DNA of 64,000 nucleotides, from the NCBI RefSeq assembly GCF_024494385.1, contig NZ_JAEVLT010000021.1, positions 1 to 64,000 of the forward strand, given 5' to 3'. The stretch is from Bacillus sp. EB600 (GTDB lineage: Bacteria; Bacillota; Bacilli; Bacillales; Cytobacillaceae). Shown in pieces: positions 1 through 11,195 of the stretch (position 1 is its first letter; each line of letters starts with the position of its first letter). Made by a program: the position numbers and the translations under genes. Below the pieces are notes generated by a model. That model worked only from the letters and a program-made list of their open reading frames with translations. It was not told the origin of the DNA and searched no databases.

Positions 1-1
1 A

Positions 2-23
2 AGACCGCTCTACTGAACGGTCT
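2..23 (-). terminator. hairpin downstream of the catalase remnant
   Basis: An inverted repeat (AGACCG ... CGGTCT) lies just past the stop codon of the katA remnant, read on the minus strand. The expected T-tract would fall outside the window. Confidence 0.5.
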
Positions 24-40
24 ATTTTGTTAGTTTACTA

Positions 41-540
41 TTATTTTATTTCTTGTGGAACCGAGAGGTTCAACCCTTGAGCAATTCGCTTACCATACTC
101 AGGGTCTGCCTTATAGAAATGCTGGATTTGACGAAGCTTAATATCATCTCTTTCAACTGGCTTCATTGTTTCAATGATTGTTTCAACAAGACGTGTACGT
201 TCTCCTTCATCCATTAAACGATAAAGTTCTCCAGCTTGTGTGTAGTGATCGTTATGATCATATGCAACACTTTCAGCCAAACCGGATACTTGGAAAGTGG
301 ATTGTTTGCTTTCATTAGCTTCAGAAGGACCACCATAGCTGTTTGGTTCATAATAAACTGAACCTATCCCTTTTGATCAAAACGTATTTGACCGTCACGT
401 TGATAATTATTTACTTCTACTTTAGGACGGTTAATTGGCAGAGAGGTATACACGATAGCGATCTGCATAGAAATAGGCAGGGATTCTGCCTTGAAGCATT
501 TTATCTGGAGCAACCTTCTCACCAGGTACTATAGTTCAAG
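41..540 (-). pseudogene. katA: catalase KatA, C-terminal remnant
   Basis: The minus strand encodes a recognisable heme-catalase C-terminal half. Blocks similar to [46 protein letters not shown] and [16 protein letters not shown] appear in the order seen in KatA of Bacillus. They lie in different frames: a one-base shift sits near 365 (between RFDQKG and IGSVYYEP) and another near 430-445. The N-terminal two thirds, including the heme-proximal region and catalytic His, are missing; homology stops near 540 just before the katG terminator. The gene is therefore dead. Its position beside katG suggests that peroxide defence for this locus now rests on KatG. Family identity is seen in the sequence; functional loss is inferred from the truncation and shifts. 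Confidence 0.85.
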
Positions 541-575
541 ATGAGAAGGTTGCTTGTTCAACTTCAGAGAAATAT

Positions 576-598
576 AGACCGACAAAAATAGTCGGTCT
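576..598 (-). terminator. katG terminator
   Basis: A perfect 8-bp stem (AGACCGAC/GTCGGTCT, 7-nt loop) lies about 60 bp past the katG stop on the minus strand. Confidence 0.55.
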
Positions 599-660
599 TC
601 TTGGTGATAGCAGGGATGTTATTTAACAACTTTCATAGATCTTTATTACTTTAGTAGCTG

Positions 661-2868
<2,208 letters not shown>

Positions 2869-3089
2869 TCACCTCGTGAATTTTTTTTATAGCATATCTG
2901 AATTATAGTATATATTTATTAAAAATCAATATTAAAAAATAATAATTATAATTTATTATTATTTCTGATAACTTTAACAAAACCTCCATAAACTGAATTA
3001 ACAACTTATTACTAAACAAATGATTGAGTACTTTAAAAATTTGTATTCCGAAATTATTCTCAATTAAAACAGAGTCAAATTTTAAATTA

Positions 3090-3104
3090 TTATAATTATT
3101 ATAT
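3090..3104. promoter_or_regulatory. candidate PerR box upstream of katG
   Basis: TTATAATTATTATAT matches the PerR consensus TTATAATNATTATAA at 14 of 15 positions. It lies about 230 bp upstream of the katG start in very AT-rich DNA, so a chance match is possible. A second, poorer candidate sits at 2946-2960. The rest of 2863-3386 holds no gene I can support. Confidence 0.35.
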
Positions 3105-3386
3105 ATTACCAGAAACCTCCAAATACAGATAAAGCGTTTCAAGAACTAGACCAATATAACCCTTAAAGAATACAATAAGACAAAGAATCATTAATGATCA
3201 AACCCTAAAAAACAAAAGCTAAGTTATCAAATAATATGATTAAAATGTAAGCGAAACGTTCTAGAGCCACTTTTAATAAGAAATCTGCTTTTTAGATTGC
3301 TAGTTTCATCATGGATTGAAGGATAAATTAATTCATCATACAACCGAAAGCCCTCAGGATATTTAGTGGCTAGTTCTACTTTTATA

Positions 3387-4388
3387 TTATGAATAAGTTT
3401 GTTCTGCCTTATCGGCTGGATAGATAAGACCAATTTGTTTTCGTACTTCTTCGATGATTTCTGTGGTAATTAGGGAGTTTTTAAAAGAATTGACGGGGGA
3501 CTCTAGTTGATTAAACTTAATTAAATCAATAAATTCGTTCACTTCGTAATACATCGAATTAGCTATTTGAGATTGCGTAATATCTTCTACCTTGCCATCT
3601 TTATAACGGATTTCCACCTTTTCCGGAGTATCTATTCGGTTAATCAGTATACTTCCTTGTTCACCCTGGATTTCTGAAGGGATATAGGAATTGGTTATTT
3701 TGGAGTGAACCACAACCGCAATGCTTTCTTTATATCTAAAAATGATACTTCCCTCTCCATCCACCCCTGATTCAAGTAGAAATCCATTGGCTTTTATGCT
3801 TAGAGGCTTACCGAATAATACAACCATAGGATAAATACAATAGACGCCAATATCCATTAAAGAGCCATTAGAGAACACAGGATTAAAAGCATTCAAAACC
3901 GTACCCTCTTTATAAGCATCATAGCGGGAAGAATATTTACAAAAGCTTGCAAAGTAGCTGCGGACCTTTCCGATTTTATGCAAGTTGTCCTGGATAACTT
4001 TAAAATTAGGAAGAAACGTTGTTTTTAGAGCTTCCATTAACAACACATGATTAGTTTTTGATGCGTTAATCATTTCTTGCAATTCTGCCATATTCGATGC
4101 AATTGGCTTTTCACAAAGCACATGTTTTCCATGATTCATGCAGATAATAGCTTGACTGGCGTGAAAAGAGTTGGGGCTTGCAATATAAACAGCATCAATT
4201 TCTTTACTTTTTGCCATCGCTGTGAGATCGGAAAAGATCGTTCTAATGCCGTACTTTGTTGCGAATTTTTTTGCAGTTTCTTCTGTTCGGGAATAAACAG
4301 CAGATAGTGCAAAATCTTCGACCTTACTAGCTGCTTCAATAAATTTTTGAGTTATCTGGCTCGTACCAATTACTCCAAAACGTATCAT
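3387..4388 (-). CDS. Gfo/Idh/MocA family oxidoreductase
   Basis: A 333-residue NAD(P)-dependent oxidoreductase of the Gfo/Idh/MocA family. It has an N-terminal Rossmann fold (GVIGTSQITQKF at 5-16) and the family's E93-K94-P95 motif (HVLCEKPIASN) that carries the catalytic Lys. A C-terminal alpha/beta substrate domain follows (around 120-300, with NPVFSNGSLMDIGVY). Members oxidise or reduce sugars, cyclitols or related polyols; the substrate cannot be read from sequence. The gene is monocistronic on the minus strand and divergent from hxlA across 0.8 kb. ATG start; no other candidate nearby. A link to one-carbon metabolism is not supported. Confidence 0.88.
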   Translation of the reverse strand: MIRFGVIGTSQITQKFIEAASKVEDFALSAVYSRTEETAKKFATKYGIRTIFSDLTAMAKSKEIDAVYIASPNSFHASQAIICMNHGKHVLCEKPIASNMAELQEMINASKTNHVLLMEALKTTFLPNFKVIQDNLHKIGKVRSYFASFCKYSSRYDAYKEGTVLNAFNPVFSNGSLMDIGVYCIYPMVVLFGKPLSIKANGFLLESGVDGEGSIIFRYKESIAVVVHSKITNSYIPSEIQGEQGSILINRIDTPEKVEIRYKDGKVEDITQSQIANSMYYEVNEFIDLIKFNQLESPVNSFKNSLITTEIIEEVRKQIGLIYPADKAEQTYS

Positions 4389-4702
4389 ATTTTGTCCTCC
4401 ACACTTGTTTTCAATCCTTTTAAAAATATCTTTTACTAATTTTAAAGTATAGAAGGGTTCTTCAATTCTATTAAAAATGCAATAACTACTGATCCATCAT
4501 CTTCTGGGCAATTTTAAATACTTATGGTAGTTGCAGGGCAAGAACAGACATTTTCCTGTTCAAACACGAGTTCCGTTGCGGTATCTGATAAATATCACCC
4601 TCTGAAACTAATTGTTTAGACTGAACTCCTAACTTAATGTTTTGTACGTTAAACATGAACTTTTCAAAAAATTGCTCTTTTTTTCTTTTATAAAATTATA
4701 GC

Positions 4703-4720
4703 AATCGGAATATTCCGATT
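4703..4720. promoter_or_regulatory. 18-bp perfect palindrome, candidate operator
   Basis: AATCGGAATATTCCGATT is a perfect palindrome in the Gfo-hxlA intergenic region. The same half-site (ATCGGAATG/CATTCCGAT) recurs as an inverted pair at 18697-18759 upstream of the permease unit. GGAA-N-TTCC centred palindromes are typical of IclR-family operators, and an IclR gene lies at 12.1 kb; that assignment is inference. Confidence 0.45.
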
Positions 4721-5112
4721 ATTAAATATAAATATATAACATAATATTGATTTGTAAAGTGTGGAATATAATTTTTATTTTTATAGTTTTTATTAATATT
4801 TTGTGGACTCTACTTTGATGAACTCTATCATAAGGGTACAGATATAGTTTTGGTTAAAAATTAATGTAGTTCTTAAGATGCACCAATCCATTGGAAAAGA
4901 TATTATTATTTTGTTTACTATAAAAAAAGAAAAGAATTTTTTAACAGTTTATATATATCAGCCTTTATCGAAAAATGATAGGAAAATAAGTGAACCATAT
5001 GAAGAATCACTCATAAAGATAGCTACATGTGGTTTTTTTAATTTTTTTCATAATTTCAGTATACTAATTTTCGGTATAGTTTATCTGTTATAGTGAATTT
5101 CTTTACACTATT

Positions 5113-5140
5113 AGATAAAAAAGTGCTTACTTTTTTATCT
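5113..5140. promoter_or_regulatory. 12-bp-arm inverted repeat over the hxlA promoter
   Basis: The arms AGATAAAAAAGT and ACTTTTTTATCT are perfect, separated by GCTT. The right arm occupies the expected -35 position for the TATAAT at 5154-5159. It could be an activator/repressor site or a leaderless terminator of upstream transcription. Confidence 0.5.
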
Positions 5141-5197
5141 GAAAATTGCGACTTATAATGACGATGTATCAATTAAACTAAAAACGGAGTGAGAAAT

Positions 5198-5845
5198 ATG
5201 GAGCTACAATTAGCGTTAGATCTCGTAAACATCCTAGAAGCAAAAAAGCTGGTGAAAGAAGTTGAGGCGTATATTGATGTGGTAGAGATTGGCACACCGG
5301 TTGTCATCAATGAAGGCCTTAGAGCAGTAAAAGAAATTAAGGAGGCCTTCCCTAACCTGACCGTATTAGCAGACCTAAAAATTATGGATGCAGGTGCCTT
5401 TGAAGTTATGAAAGCATCTGAAGCGGGTGCTGATATTATTACAGTACTAGGAGTAACTGACGATTCAACTATTAAAGGTGCAGTAGAAGAAGCTAAAAAA
5501 CAGGGGACAAAAATCCTTGTGGATATGATTAATGTAAAGGATCTTGCAAAACGAGCATATGAAATTGATGACCTTGGTGTTGATTATATTTGTGTACACA
5601 CAGGTTACGATCTTCAAGCAGCTGGAGAAAGTCCATTTGAACAGCTGCGAACCATTAAACGTGTGGTAAAGAAGTCAAAAATAGCTGTTGCAGGGGGCAT
5701 TAAATTAAATACATTGCAGGAAGTCATTCAACTGGAGCCTGATCTTGTCATTGTAGGTGGCGGCATTACCGGTCAAAATGATAAGAAAGAAGTTGCAGCC
5801 CAAATGCAAAAATTAATTAAACAAGGCATGGTTAATCAAAGGTAA
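5198..5845 (+). CDS. hxlA: 3-hexulose-6-phosphate synthase
   Basis: Key fixing enzyme of the ribulose monophosphate (RuMP) pathway: it condenses formaldehyde with ribulose 5-phosphate to give 3-hexulose 6-phosphate in the cytoplasm. The 215-residue product is a single orotidine-decarboxylase-fold domain of normal length. It begins MELQLALDLVN (D8), carries the D59-x-K61-x-x-D64 motif (ADLKIMDAG), and has the phosphate-binding AVAGGI and VIVGGGITG segments. The ATG at 5198 is chosen over an in-frame GTG at 5189 because GGAG lies 8 nt upstream and the family starts MELQLALD. The stop overlaps the start of hxlB (TAATG), implying translational coupling, but hxlB is broken. Neighbours and the HxlR regulator at 30 kb support the role. 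Confidence 0.96.
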   Translation: MELQLALDLVNILEAKKLVKEVEAYIDVVEIGTPVVINEGLRAVKEIKEAFPNLTVLADLKIMDAGAFEVMKASEAGADIITVLGVTDDSTIKGAVEEAKKQGTKILVDMINVKDLAKRAYEIDDLGVDYICVHTGYDLQAAGESPFEQLRTIKRVVKKSKIAVAGGIKLNTLQEVIQLEPDLVIVGGGITGQNDKKEVAAQMQKLIKQGMVNQR

Positions 5846-6397
5846 TGCCAGAGACGAAGACGATTCAATTAGCAACTGAAATTGTGAAGAAACTAAATTA
5901 GAAGATAGACATACTGCCTAGGATGAGGTAGAAAGATTGGTAGAATGGATCCTTAAGTCTAAGAAAGTGTTCACAGCTGGTGTAGGTAGAACTGGATTTA
6001 TAAATAAATCTTTTGTGATTCGCTTAATGCACATGGGGTTAAATGCTTTGTAGTTGGTGAAACGGTAACAACTAGTCTAGAAAAAGACGACATTTTAATG
6101 GTTACTTACGGTTTAGGGTGAAACAAAAAGTCTGGTGTCAGTGGCAGATTGAAATGCATCTGTCGTAGATGACTAGATTTCTCCTGAATATACCATTGGA
6201 AAATTAAGCATTTAGTAATTAAAATACAGGCCAAATCTAAAGCCGATGCAGACAGTGATAACAAAACTATCCAACCCATGGGTTCACTATTGGATCAAAC
6301 CCTCGTATTGTTTTTTTGTGCTTCCATATTAAGGGTAATGTATAAGATTGGATTATAATCCGGGGTCATGTATGGCATACATGCGAATCTCGAGTAG
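5845..6397 (+). pseudogene. hxlB: 6-phospho-3-hexuloisomerase, decayed
   Basis: The second RuMP enzyme (3-hexulose 6-phosphate to fructose 6-phosphate) is present only as a fossil. Starting at the ATG overlapping the hxlA stop, fragments appear in family order but in shifting frames: MPETKTIQLATEIVKKLN then a stop, KVFTAGVGRTGF, RLMHMG, VVGETVTTSLEKDDILM, ETKSLVSVAD, DNKTIQPMGSLLDQTLVLF, and finally GIHANLE just before a TAG at 6395-6397. The Bacillus enzyme ends in HHANLE, so the C-terminal boundary is secure. Several stops and at least four frameshifts are visible. If no other copy exists, the cell cannot complete formaldehyde fixation with this hxlA. Confidence 0.88.
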
Positions 6398-6847
6398 GGA
6401 AATGGATTCAGATAAAATCGATATGATCATCCAATCAAAATAGAAACTACTTAATTAGATTATAGGTTTCATACACACTTAAAACCAATATGGTCTGAGG
6501 TTTGTGCAAACTATGGTGTGATTCTAAGAATTTTTGGTGGAAGCCAATTTCATGTTGGACAAACTCCACTTGAGCTATACTTTTTCTTGTTTGACCTATG
6601 ATTTGTTTTACATCGTTGTTCCTACAATACAAGTTATCAACATATTAAGTCCACTTGAATTTAGTTTTATTTTTATAGTGGTTTAGAAAGTTTACAGATA
6701 AATTAGATGATAATTCATTCTATCTAATAGAATGAATACGCTATCATCAACATTGTCTTTTTCTAGGAGTTGCTTGGATAAGTTATATTTCATTTAAATT
6801 AATTATTTGTAATCTTAATTATAAACACTTTACAAGGAGGCAATTTA
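6398..6847. other. intergenic region before the amine oxidase
   Basis: No supportable gene. The 61-codon minus-strand ORF at 6447-6632 has no recognisable content. The inverted repeat at 6713-6737 and an AAGGAGG ribosome site at 6834-6840 are the notable elements. Confidence 0.5.
6713..6737. promoter_or_regulatory. perfect inverted repeat upstream of amine oxidase
   Basis: ATTCATTCTAT and ATAGAATGAAT (11-bp arms, 3-nt centre) lie 110 bp upstream of the amine oxidase start. The geometry suits a dimeric repressor or activator site; no T-tract follows, so a terminator is less likely. Confidence 0.45.
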
Positions 6848-8782
6848 ATGAGCACACCAGAAAATGTATTACAAAAGGTTCAGCATCCTCTTGAACCTCT
6901 ATCGGCTGGAGAAATTACTAGGGCAATTGCAATTTTAAGGCGGAAAATGAATTTGAGTGAATCTGTAAGATTCCCACAAATAGTATTACACGAACCAGAA
7001 AAAGACGTTGTATTAAATTATAAAGATGGAGATAGCTTTGATCGGGAAGTTTTCATTATTATTTTAGATAGTGGGACTAATAAAACATATGAAGCGGTTG
7101 TCTCTCTTACAAAAGAGGATGTTATTTCATGGGAGCATATTCCAGGCGTTCAACCAGGGTTTATGCTAGAGGATTTTGATATTGAAGAAGTATGTAAAGG
7201 CAATCCTGAATATCAGGCAGCTCTTTTAAAACGCGGTGTTACAAATCCAGATTTAGTAATGATTGATCCATGGTCTGCTGGTTATTTCAATGAACTGGAC
7301 GATCCTAGCACAAGAGTAGCACGCGCTCTCGCATGGGTTAGAAAATCAGAAAAGGATAATGGTTATGCCTACCCGCTTACAGGTCTCTATGCAGTAGTTG
7401 ACCTAAATAAGATGGAAATCATTCGTATCGAGGACTATGGTGTTAAACCTTTACCACCAACGGAAGGAAACTATTCCCCAGAGCAATCTAGTTCTATTGA
7501 ATTACGGACAAGTTTAAAACCTTTAGATATCGTACAGCCAGAAGGCCCTAGTTTTGAAGTTAACGGTCATCATATTAAATGGCAAAAGTGGGATTTCCGT
7601 ATTAGCTTTACACCAAGAGAAGGACTAGTTATTCATGATGTAGGTTATGAGGATAAAGGGGAAAGGCGTTCGATTCTTTACCGAGGATCTTTATCTGAAA
7701 TGGTTGTACCATATGCTGATACAACAGAAATGCATAGCCGCCAGAATGCTTTTGATGCAGGGGAATATGGAATGGGCCAATTGGCTAACCCGTTAACTCT
7801 TGGCTGTGATTGTGTTGGACACATCCGTTACTTTGACGCCGTTTTAGCAGATGGTAAAGGAAATCCGAGAACTATTCCTAATGCAATATGCCTGCATGAA
7901 GAGGATTATGGTATCGCTTGGAAACATACAGACTGGAGAACTGATGATGTGGAAGTACGACGTTCACGCCGTCTAGTCGTTTCATTCTTCTCAACAGTTG
8001 CAAACTATGATTATGGATTCTTCTGGTCTTTCTATACAGATGGAACAATCGAACAGGAAGTTAAATTAACAGGAATGTTAAATACTGGAGCGGTTGATGA
8101 AGATGAAATTCCTAAATACGGTAATCTAGTTGCTCCACAATTAAATGCTACATTCCATCAACATTTCTTTAATTTTCGTTTAGATTTCCAATTGGATGGA
8201 ATGAAGAACTCGGTTATGGAAATTAACACTGTGCCTGAAGAAAAGGGTCCACACAATCCATATAATAACGGATTCTATCCAGTTACAACTAAGTTTAAAA
8301 CTGAAAAAGAAGCAATACGTAAAATGAATTTAGAATCTGCTCGGACATGGAAAGTCATTAACCCTAATCGTAAAAACTTTGTTGGTCAACCAGTTGGCTA
8401 TAAAATTATGACAGGTGAAAACTGCCTTCCATTTGCGAACGACGATTCTAGTTTAATTAAACGAGCAGGTTTCCTTAAAAATCATTTACATGTTACAAAG
8501 TTTAATAGAAATGAAAGATACGCATCAGGTAACTATCCAAACCAAAACAGGGGTGGAGATGGATTATCTAAGTATGTTGAAGCCGATCGTAACATTGAAA
8601 ATGAAGATATTGTAGTTTGGTATACAATGGGTCATCATCATATTACCCGTACAGAAGATTGGCCAATCATGCCTACTGCCTATACTAACTTCCAGTTGAA
8701 ACCAGTAGGATTCTTTGACCGTAATCCTGCACTAGATTTACCTAAACCTATTGAGAAAAAAGGTTCAAGCTGTCATATGTAA
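6848..8782 (+). CDS. copper-containing primary amine oxidase
   Basis: A 644-residue copper/topaquinone amine oxidase: RCH2NH2 + O2 + H2O gives aldehyde, NH3 and H2O2. All catalytic elements are visible. The TPQ precursor is Y387 in ANYDYG, the catalytic base is D303 in NAFDAGEYG, and the copper ligands are H437 and H439 (FHQHFF) and H598 (GHHHITR). N2/N3-like domains occupy about 15-230 and the large catalytic domain 240-640. No signal peptide is evident, so it should be cytoplasmic. With hxlA upstream and the dimethylamine demethylase downstream, methylamine is the natural substrate guess, giving formaldehyde for the RuMP pathway. Sequence alone cannot exclude phenylethylamine or tyramine. 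ATG preceded by AAGGAGG. Monocistronic, ending in a strong terminator. Confidence 0.96.
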   Translation: MSTPENVLQKVQHPLEPLSAGEITRAIAILRRKMNLSESVRFPQIVLHEPEKDVVLNYKDGDSFDREVFIIILDSGTNKTYEAVVSLTKEDVISWEHIPGVQPGFMLEDFDIEEVCKGNPEYQAALLKRGVTNPDLVMIDPWSAGYFNELDDPSTRVARALAWVRKSEKDNGYAYPLTGLYAVVDLNKMEIIRIEDYGVKPLPPTEGNYSPEQSSSIELRTSLKPLDIVQPEGPSFEVNGHHIKWQKWDFRISFTPREGLVIHDVGYEDKGERRSILYRGSLSEMVVPYADTTEMHSRQNAFDAGEYGMGQLANPLTLGCDCVGHIRYFDAVLADGKGNPRTIPNAICLHEEDYGIAWKHTDWRTDDVEVRRSRRLVVSFFSTVANYDYGFFWSFYTDGTIEQEVKLTGMLNTGAVDEDEIPKYGNLVAPQLNATFHQHFFNFRLDFQLDGMKNSVMEINTVPEEKGPHNPYNNGFYPVTTKFKTEKEAIRKMNLESARTWKVINPNRKNFVGQPVGYKIMTGENCLPFANDDSSLIKRAGFLKNHLHVTKFNRNERYASGNYPNQNRGGDGLSKYVEADRNIENEDIVVWYTMGHHHITRTEDWPIMPTAYTNFQLKPVGFFDRNPALDLPKPIEKKGSSCHM

Positions 8783-8790
8783 AAAGTAGA

Positions 8791-8827
8791 TGAAAAAGGA
8801 ATTGTGTCTAATTCAATTCCTTTTTCA
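8791..8827 (+). terminator. amine oxidase terminator
   Basis: A perfect 14-bp stem (TGAAAAAGGAATTG and its complement) with a 9-nt loop starts 9 bp after the stop; the right arm contains the T-tract. Confidence 0.8.
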
Positions 8828-8873
8828 CCCTTAATATTAAGTCAAATTCGTCTTAGAAACCGGGGGAAAGCCT

Positions 8874-9452
8874 ATGTTAATACTAATAAGTACCCTAATA
8901 GTAATCATATATACAATAATCTGTATAGTGAAGGTTTATAATCACAAAAACAAATTAGTAAATATGACAGGCATGACAGTTGTAATGGTATTAGGGATGG
9001 CTAGTAGTTTGGTGATGGGTTTAATTGCTGGAATCGCATTTAAAGGAGACATAACCCTTTCTACAATTTTGGTAATTAGTTTCAGTCTTGTAGTGGGAGC
9101 TTTGGTAGGAAGATTTATTAACCTTCTTGCTCTAGCGGAAGGAATTGCCGGTGGAGTTATGGGAGGAATGATGGGGGCAATGTTAGGAGAAATGATGCCT
9201 TCAGATAATTTCAAACTTATGTTGGTATTCACAGATGTTCTTTTTATTACATGTTTCCTTTTTATAATTCACATGATCAATTCTGAATTAAAGCGAGTTG
9301 AAGACTCTGTTTCTAGATACTCTCGTACCTTTCCCTGGATTGTAACGTCAGTTATTTCCGTTGTGATTATACTTACTTTTTCACAACTAGAGGCCAAACC
9401 TTTACTAAGCAATGTCAATGTTCAAGAAAATCAACACCATCATCATCAATGA
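8874..9452 (+). CDS. polytopic membrane protein with Met-rich loop and His tail
   Basis: A 192-residue protein with about five predicted membrane helices (near 3-20, 33-55, 62-88, 115-135, 152-172). The segment GGVMGGMMGAMLGEMMP at about 93-109 is rich in Gly and Met, and the protein ends in QHHHHQ. Met-rich and His-rich segments are common in copper and other metal carriers, so a role in copper supply or tolerance for the adjacent copper amine oxidase is plausible, but this is inference. I do not recognise the family with certainty. The ATG follows GGGGGAAAG. A terminator separates it from the amine oxidase, so it has its own promoter. Confidence 0.7.
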   Translation: MLILISTLIVIIYTIICIVKVYNHKNKLVNMTGMTVVMVLGMASSLVMGLIAGIAFKGDITLSTILVISFSLVVGALVGRFINLLALAEGIAGGVMGGMMGAMLGEMMPSDNFKLMLVFTDVLFITCFLFIIHMINSELKRVEDSVSRYSRTFPWIVTSVISVVIILTFSQLEAKPLLSNVNVQENQHHHHQ

Positions 9453-10065
9453 AACTTTGATTTTAAAAAGTACTGCATCTTTTGGACTAAGTGTGATTTA
9501 TAAACATTTTTTATCTTTTTCAATTATTTACTCATACCTTGCGGCCAAATATGTGATTATACATTTGATTCCAATAAACTAACTTATGAATAGTAAATTC
9601 ACAATAGTTAGTTAATCGAGAAAGATCTATGTAGCTTTCTGTCTTGGAAATGTTTTATGACATGTCCGAATCGACGATAAACGAATAGGGGATATTAAGC
9701 TTTTAATGTTAGCCTGATTTATAAAGGCGTAGGCGTTACATTTGAGTTTCCCGCAGAAACAGCTGTGTTTCCTTTTTTGGTGATGAGTATTACATTCTAA
9801 TTCCTTCAATCAATCCTATTGTTGCTGCTTCAGTTTAATTTTTATTCTTTATTGTGCATATATTTGGTTTTAAAGACTATGCAATAATTGAGAGGATCTT
9901 TATTGCTATATACGTAGGTGTTTTCTTTCTTCTCCTTTTATGGGATACCACATATTAATGGTGATAAGCTATTTGGGCAGATCTCCTCTATACACTCTTT
10001 CTTCTTATTTAAAAGGAGCTTCTAAATGATAGAATATATTTTAATAGAAAGCAGAGGTATTTATT
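9453..10065 (+). other. intergenic with a possible decayed membrane-protein gene
   Basis: No intact gene. Plus-strand frames around 9717-9795 and 9838-9955 read as hydrophobic segments (for example YKGVGVTFEFPAETAVFPFL and HIFGFKDYAIIERIFIAIYV) broken by stops and shifts, suggesting a transporter fossil that I cannot assign. Confidence 0.3.
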
Positions 10066-10731
10066 ATGATCAAGATTGCACCTTCCATTCTTTCAGCTAA
10101 CTTTGCAAGGCTTGAAGATGAGATAAAAGATGTCGAACAGGGCGGGGCTAATTATATTCATGTTGATGTTATGGATGGTCATTTTGTGCCAAATATAACT
10201 ATTGGTCCGTTAATTGTTGAAGCAATTAGGCCCGTAACAAAATTACCTTTAGATGTGCACTTAATGATAGAAAATCCAGATCAATACATTGGAGCGTTCG
10301 CAAAAGCTGGCGCAGATTTATTATCGGTCCATGTAGAAGCATGCACACATTTGCACAGAACCCTTCAACAAATTAAAGCTGAAGGGATGAAAGCAGGAGT
10401 CGTATTGAATCCACATACGCCCGTCTCTGTGATCCAGCATGTTCTAGAGGATATTGACCTAGTATTGCTTATGACAGTAAATCCAGGTTTTGGAGGACAA
10501 TCTTTCATCCATTCTGTTCTACCTAAAATTAAAAAAGTCGCGAGAATGATAGAAGAAAGAAAATTGCAAGTTGAAATTGAAGTAGATGGTGGGGTAAACC
10601 CAGAAACAGCTAAACTTTGTATCGAAGCAGGAGCGAATGTCCTTGTAGCTGGCTCTGCCATTTATAATCAACCAGATCGACGGCAGGCAATTGCAAAAAT
10701 TAGGAATGAAAACAGTATACTTTCACTTTAG
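10066..10731 (+). CDS. rpe: ribulose-phosphate 3-epimerase
   Basis: A 221-residue TIM-barrel enzyme interconverting ribulose 5-phosphate and xylulose 5-phosphate. In the RuMP cycle it helps regenerate the formaldehyde acceptor. The metal and acid/base residues H32 and D34 ([12 protein letters not shown]), H65 (DVHLMIENP) and D174 (EVDGGVNPE) are present, as are the phosphate-loop NPGFGGQSF (139-147) and [15 protein letters not shown] preceded by AGAGG. It stands alone, without the usual rsgA/thiN context of the housekeeping epimerase, which fits a pathway-specific copy such as those carried with RuMP genes in other Bacillus methylotrophs (known for the family, inferred here). Confidence 0.95.
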   Translation: MIKIAPSILSANFARLEDEIKDVEQGGANYIHVDVMDGHFVPNITIGPLIVEAIRPVTKLPLDVHLMIENPDQYIGAFAKAGADLLSVHVEACTHLHRTLQQIKAEGMKAGVVLNPHTPVSVIQHVLEDIDLVLLMTVNPGFGGQSFIHSVLPKIKKVARMIEERKLQVEIEVDGGVNPETAKLCIEAGANVLVAGSAIYNQPDRRQAIAKIRNENSILSL

Positions 10732-11160
10732 ACGGCTTCAGATGGCAGAAGTTAATGCATTTTAATGGATCCACATTGTTTATAAAAAGTAAATTGAACG
10801 ATAAAAGCATTCTAAATAGGAAAACTTGTTTAATAGAGTTGTTTCATAACCGATTAATATAAAAGGGAGGGAAGCCAATCTCTCTCTTCTTTCCTCATTA
10901 ACAAGCACGATGGCTGGGGATTATTACATTATTTCTTCTGCTTTAATTGAATTCAGATTTATTTGCCAATGTGGGTTCTTTTTGTATTTAGTCTTAAAAA
11001 TCTATATTCATAGATGTATGTTTCTAAGTATTTACCAATATTTATTCACAAGATTGTGAAGTTTTTATCTAAAGAAAAGCCTAGCGGTAATATGTCAAGC
11101 ACCAAAAAATAAAGTATTGGAATTATTTTGGGATTAGGGGGTAAATCCTTTTAAAAATTG
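10732..11160. other. intergenic, no gene seen
   Basis: AT-rich DNA between rpe and an IS110 remnant. No ORF, RNA gene or clear terminator is supported. Confidence 0.4.
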
Positions 11161-11195
11161 TATACCAAATAAGCCACACCAATCGTACCAATTTT

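Larger units (their letters stand above)
4389..5197. other. long divergent intergenic region before hxlA
   Basis: No supportable gene. It contains the palindrome at 4703-4720, the inverted repeat at 5113-5140 and a TATAAT hexamer at 5154-5159. The short ORF at 4878-5093 lacks a ribosome site and recognisable content. A minus-strand stretch around 4500-4680 reads openly for about 45 codons but is not recognisable. Confidence 0.5.

Noticed and set aside
343..534. 63-codon plus-strand ORF
   Set aside because: It is antisense to the katA remnant and has no independent support.
2903..3142. 79-codon minus-strand ORF upstream of katG
   Set aside because: Extremely AT-rich, low-complexity composition and no ribosome site; it overlaps the presumed katG control region.
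3227..3433. 68-codon minus-strand ORF overlapping the end of the Gfo/Idh gene
   Set aside because: No recognisable domain, and its start lies inside the real gene. The composition is protein-like, so a fossil cannot be excluded.
4878..5093. 71-codon plus-strand ORF before hxlA
   Set aside because: No ribosome site and no similarity that I recognise; it occupies the regulatory region.
5845..6397. Programmed frameshifting to rescue hxlB
   Set aside because: There are too many separate stops and shifts, without slippery sites or pseudoknots, for recoding.
6447..6632. 61-codon minus-strand ORF
   Set aside because: No ribosome site, no motif, between a fossil and a promoter region.
9627..9809. 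60-codon minus-strand ORF with Cys/His residues
   Set aside because: Antisense to a probable membrane-protein fossil; the Cys pattern is not a recognised zinc finger.
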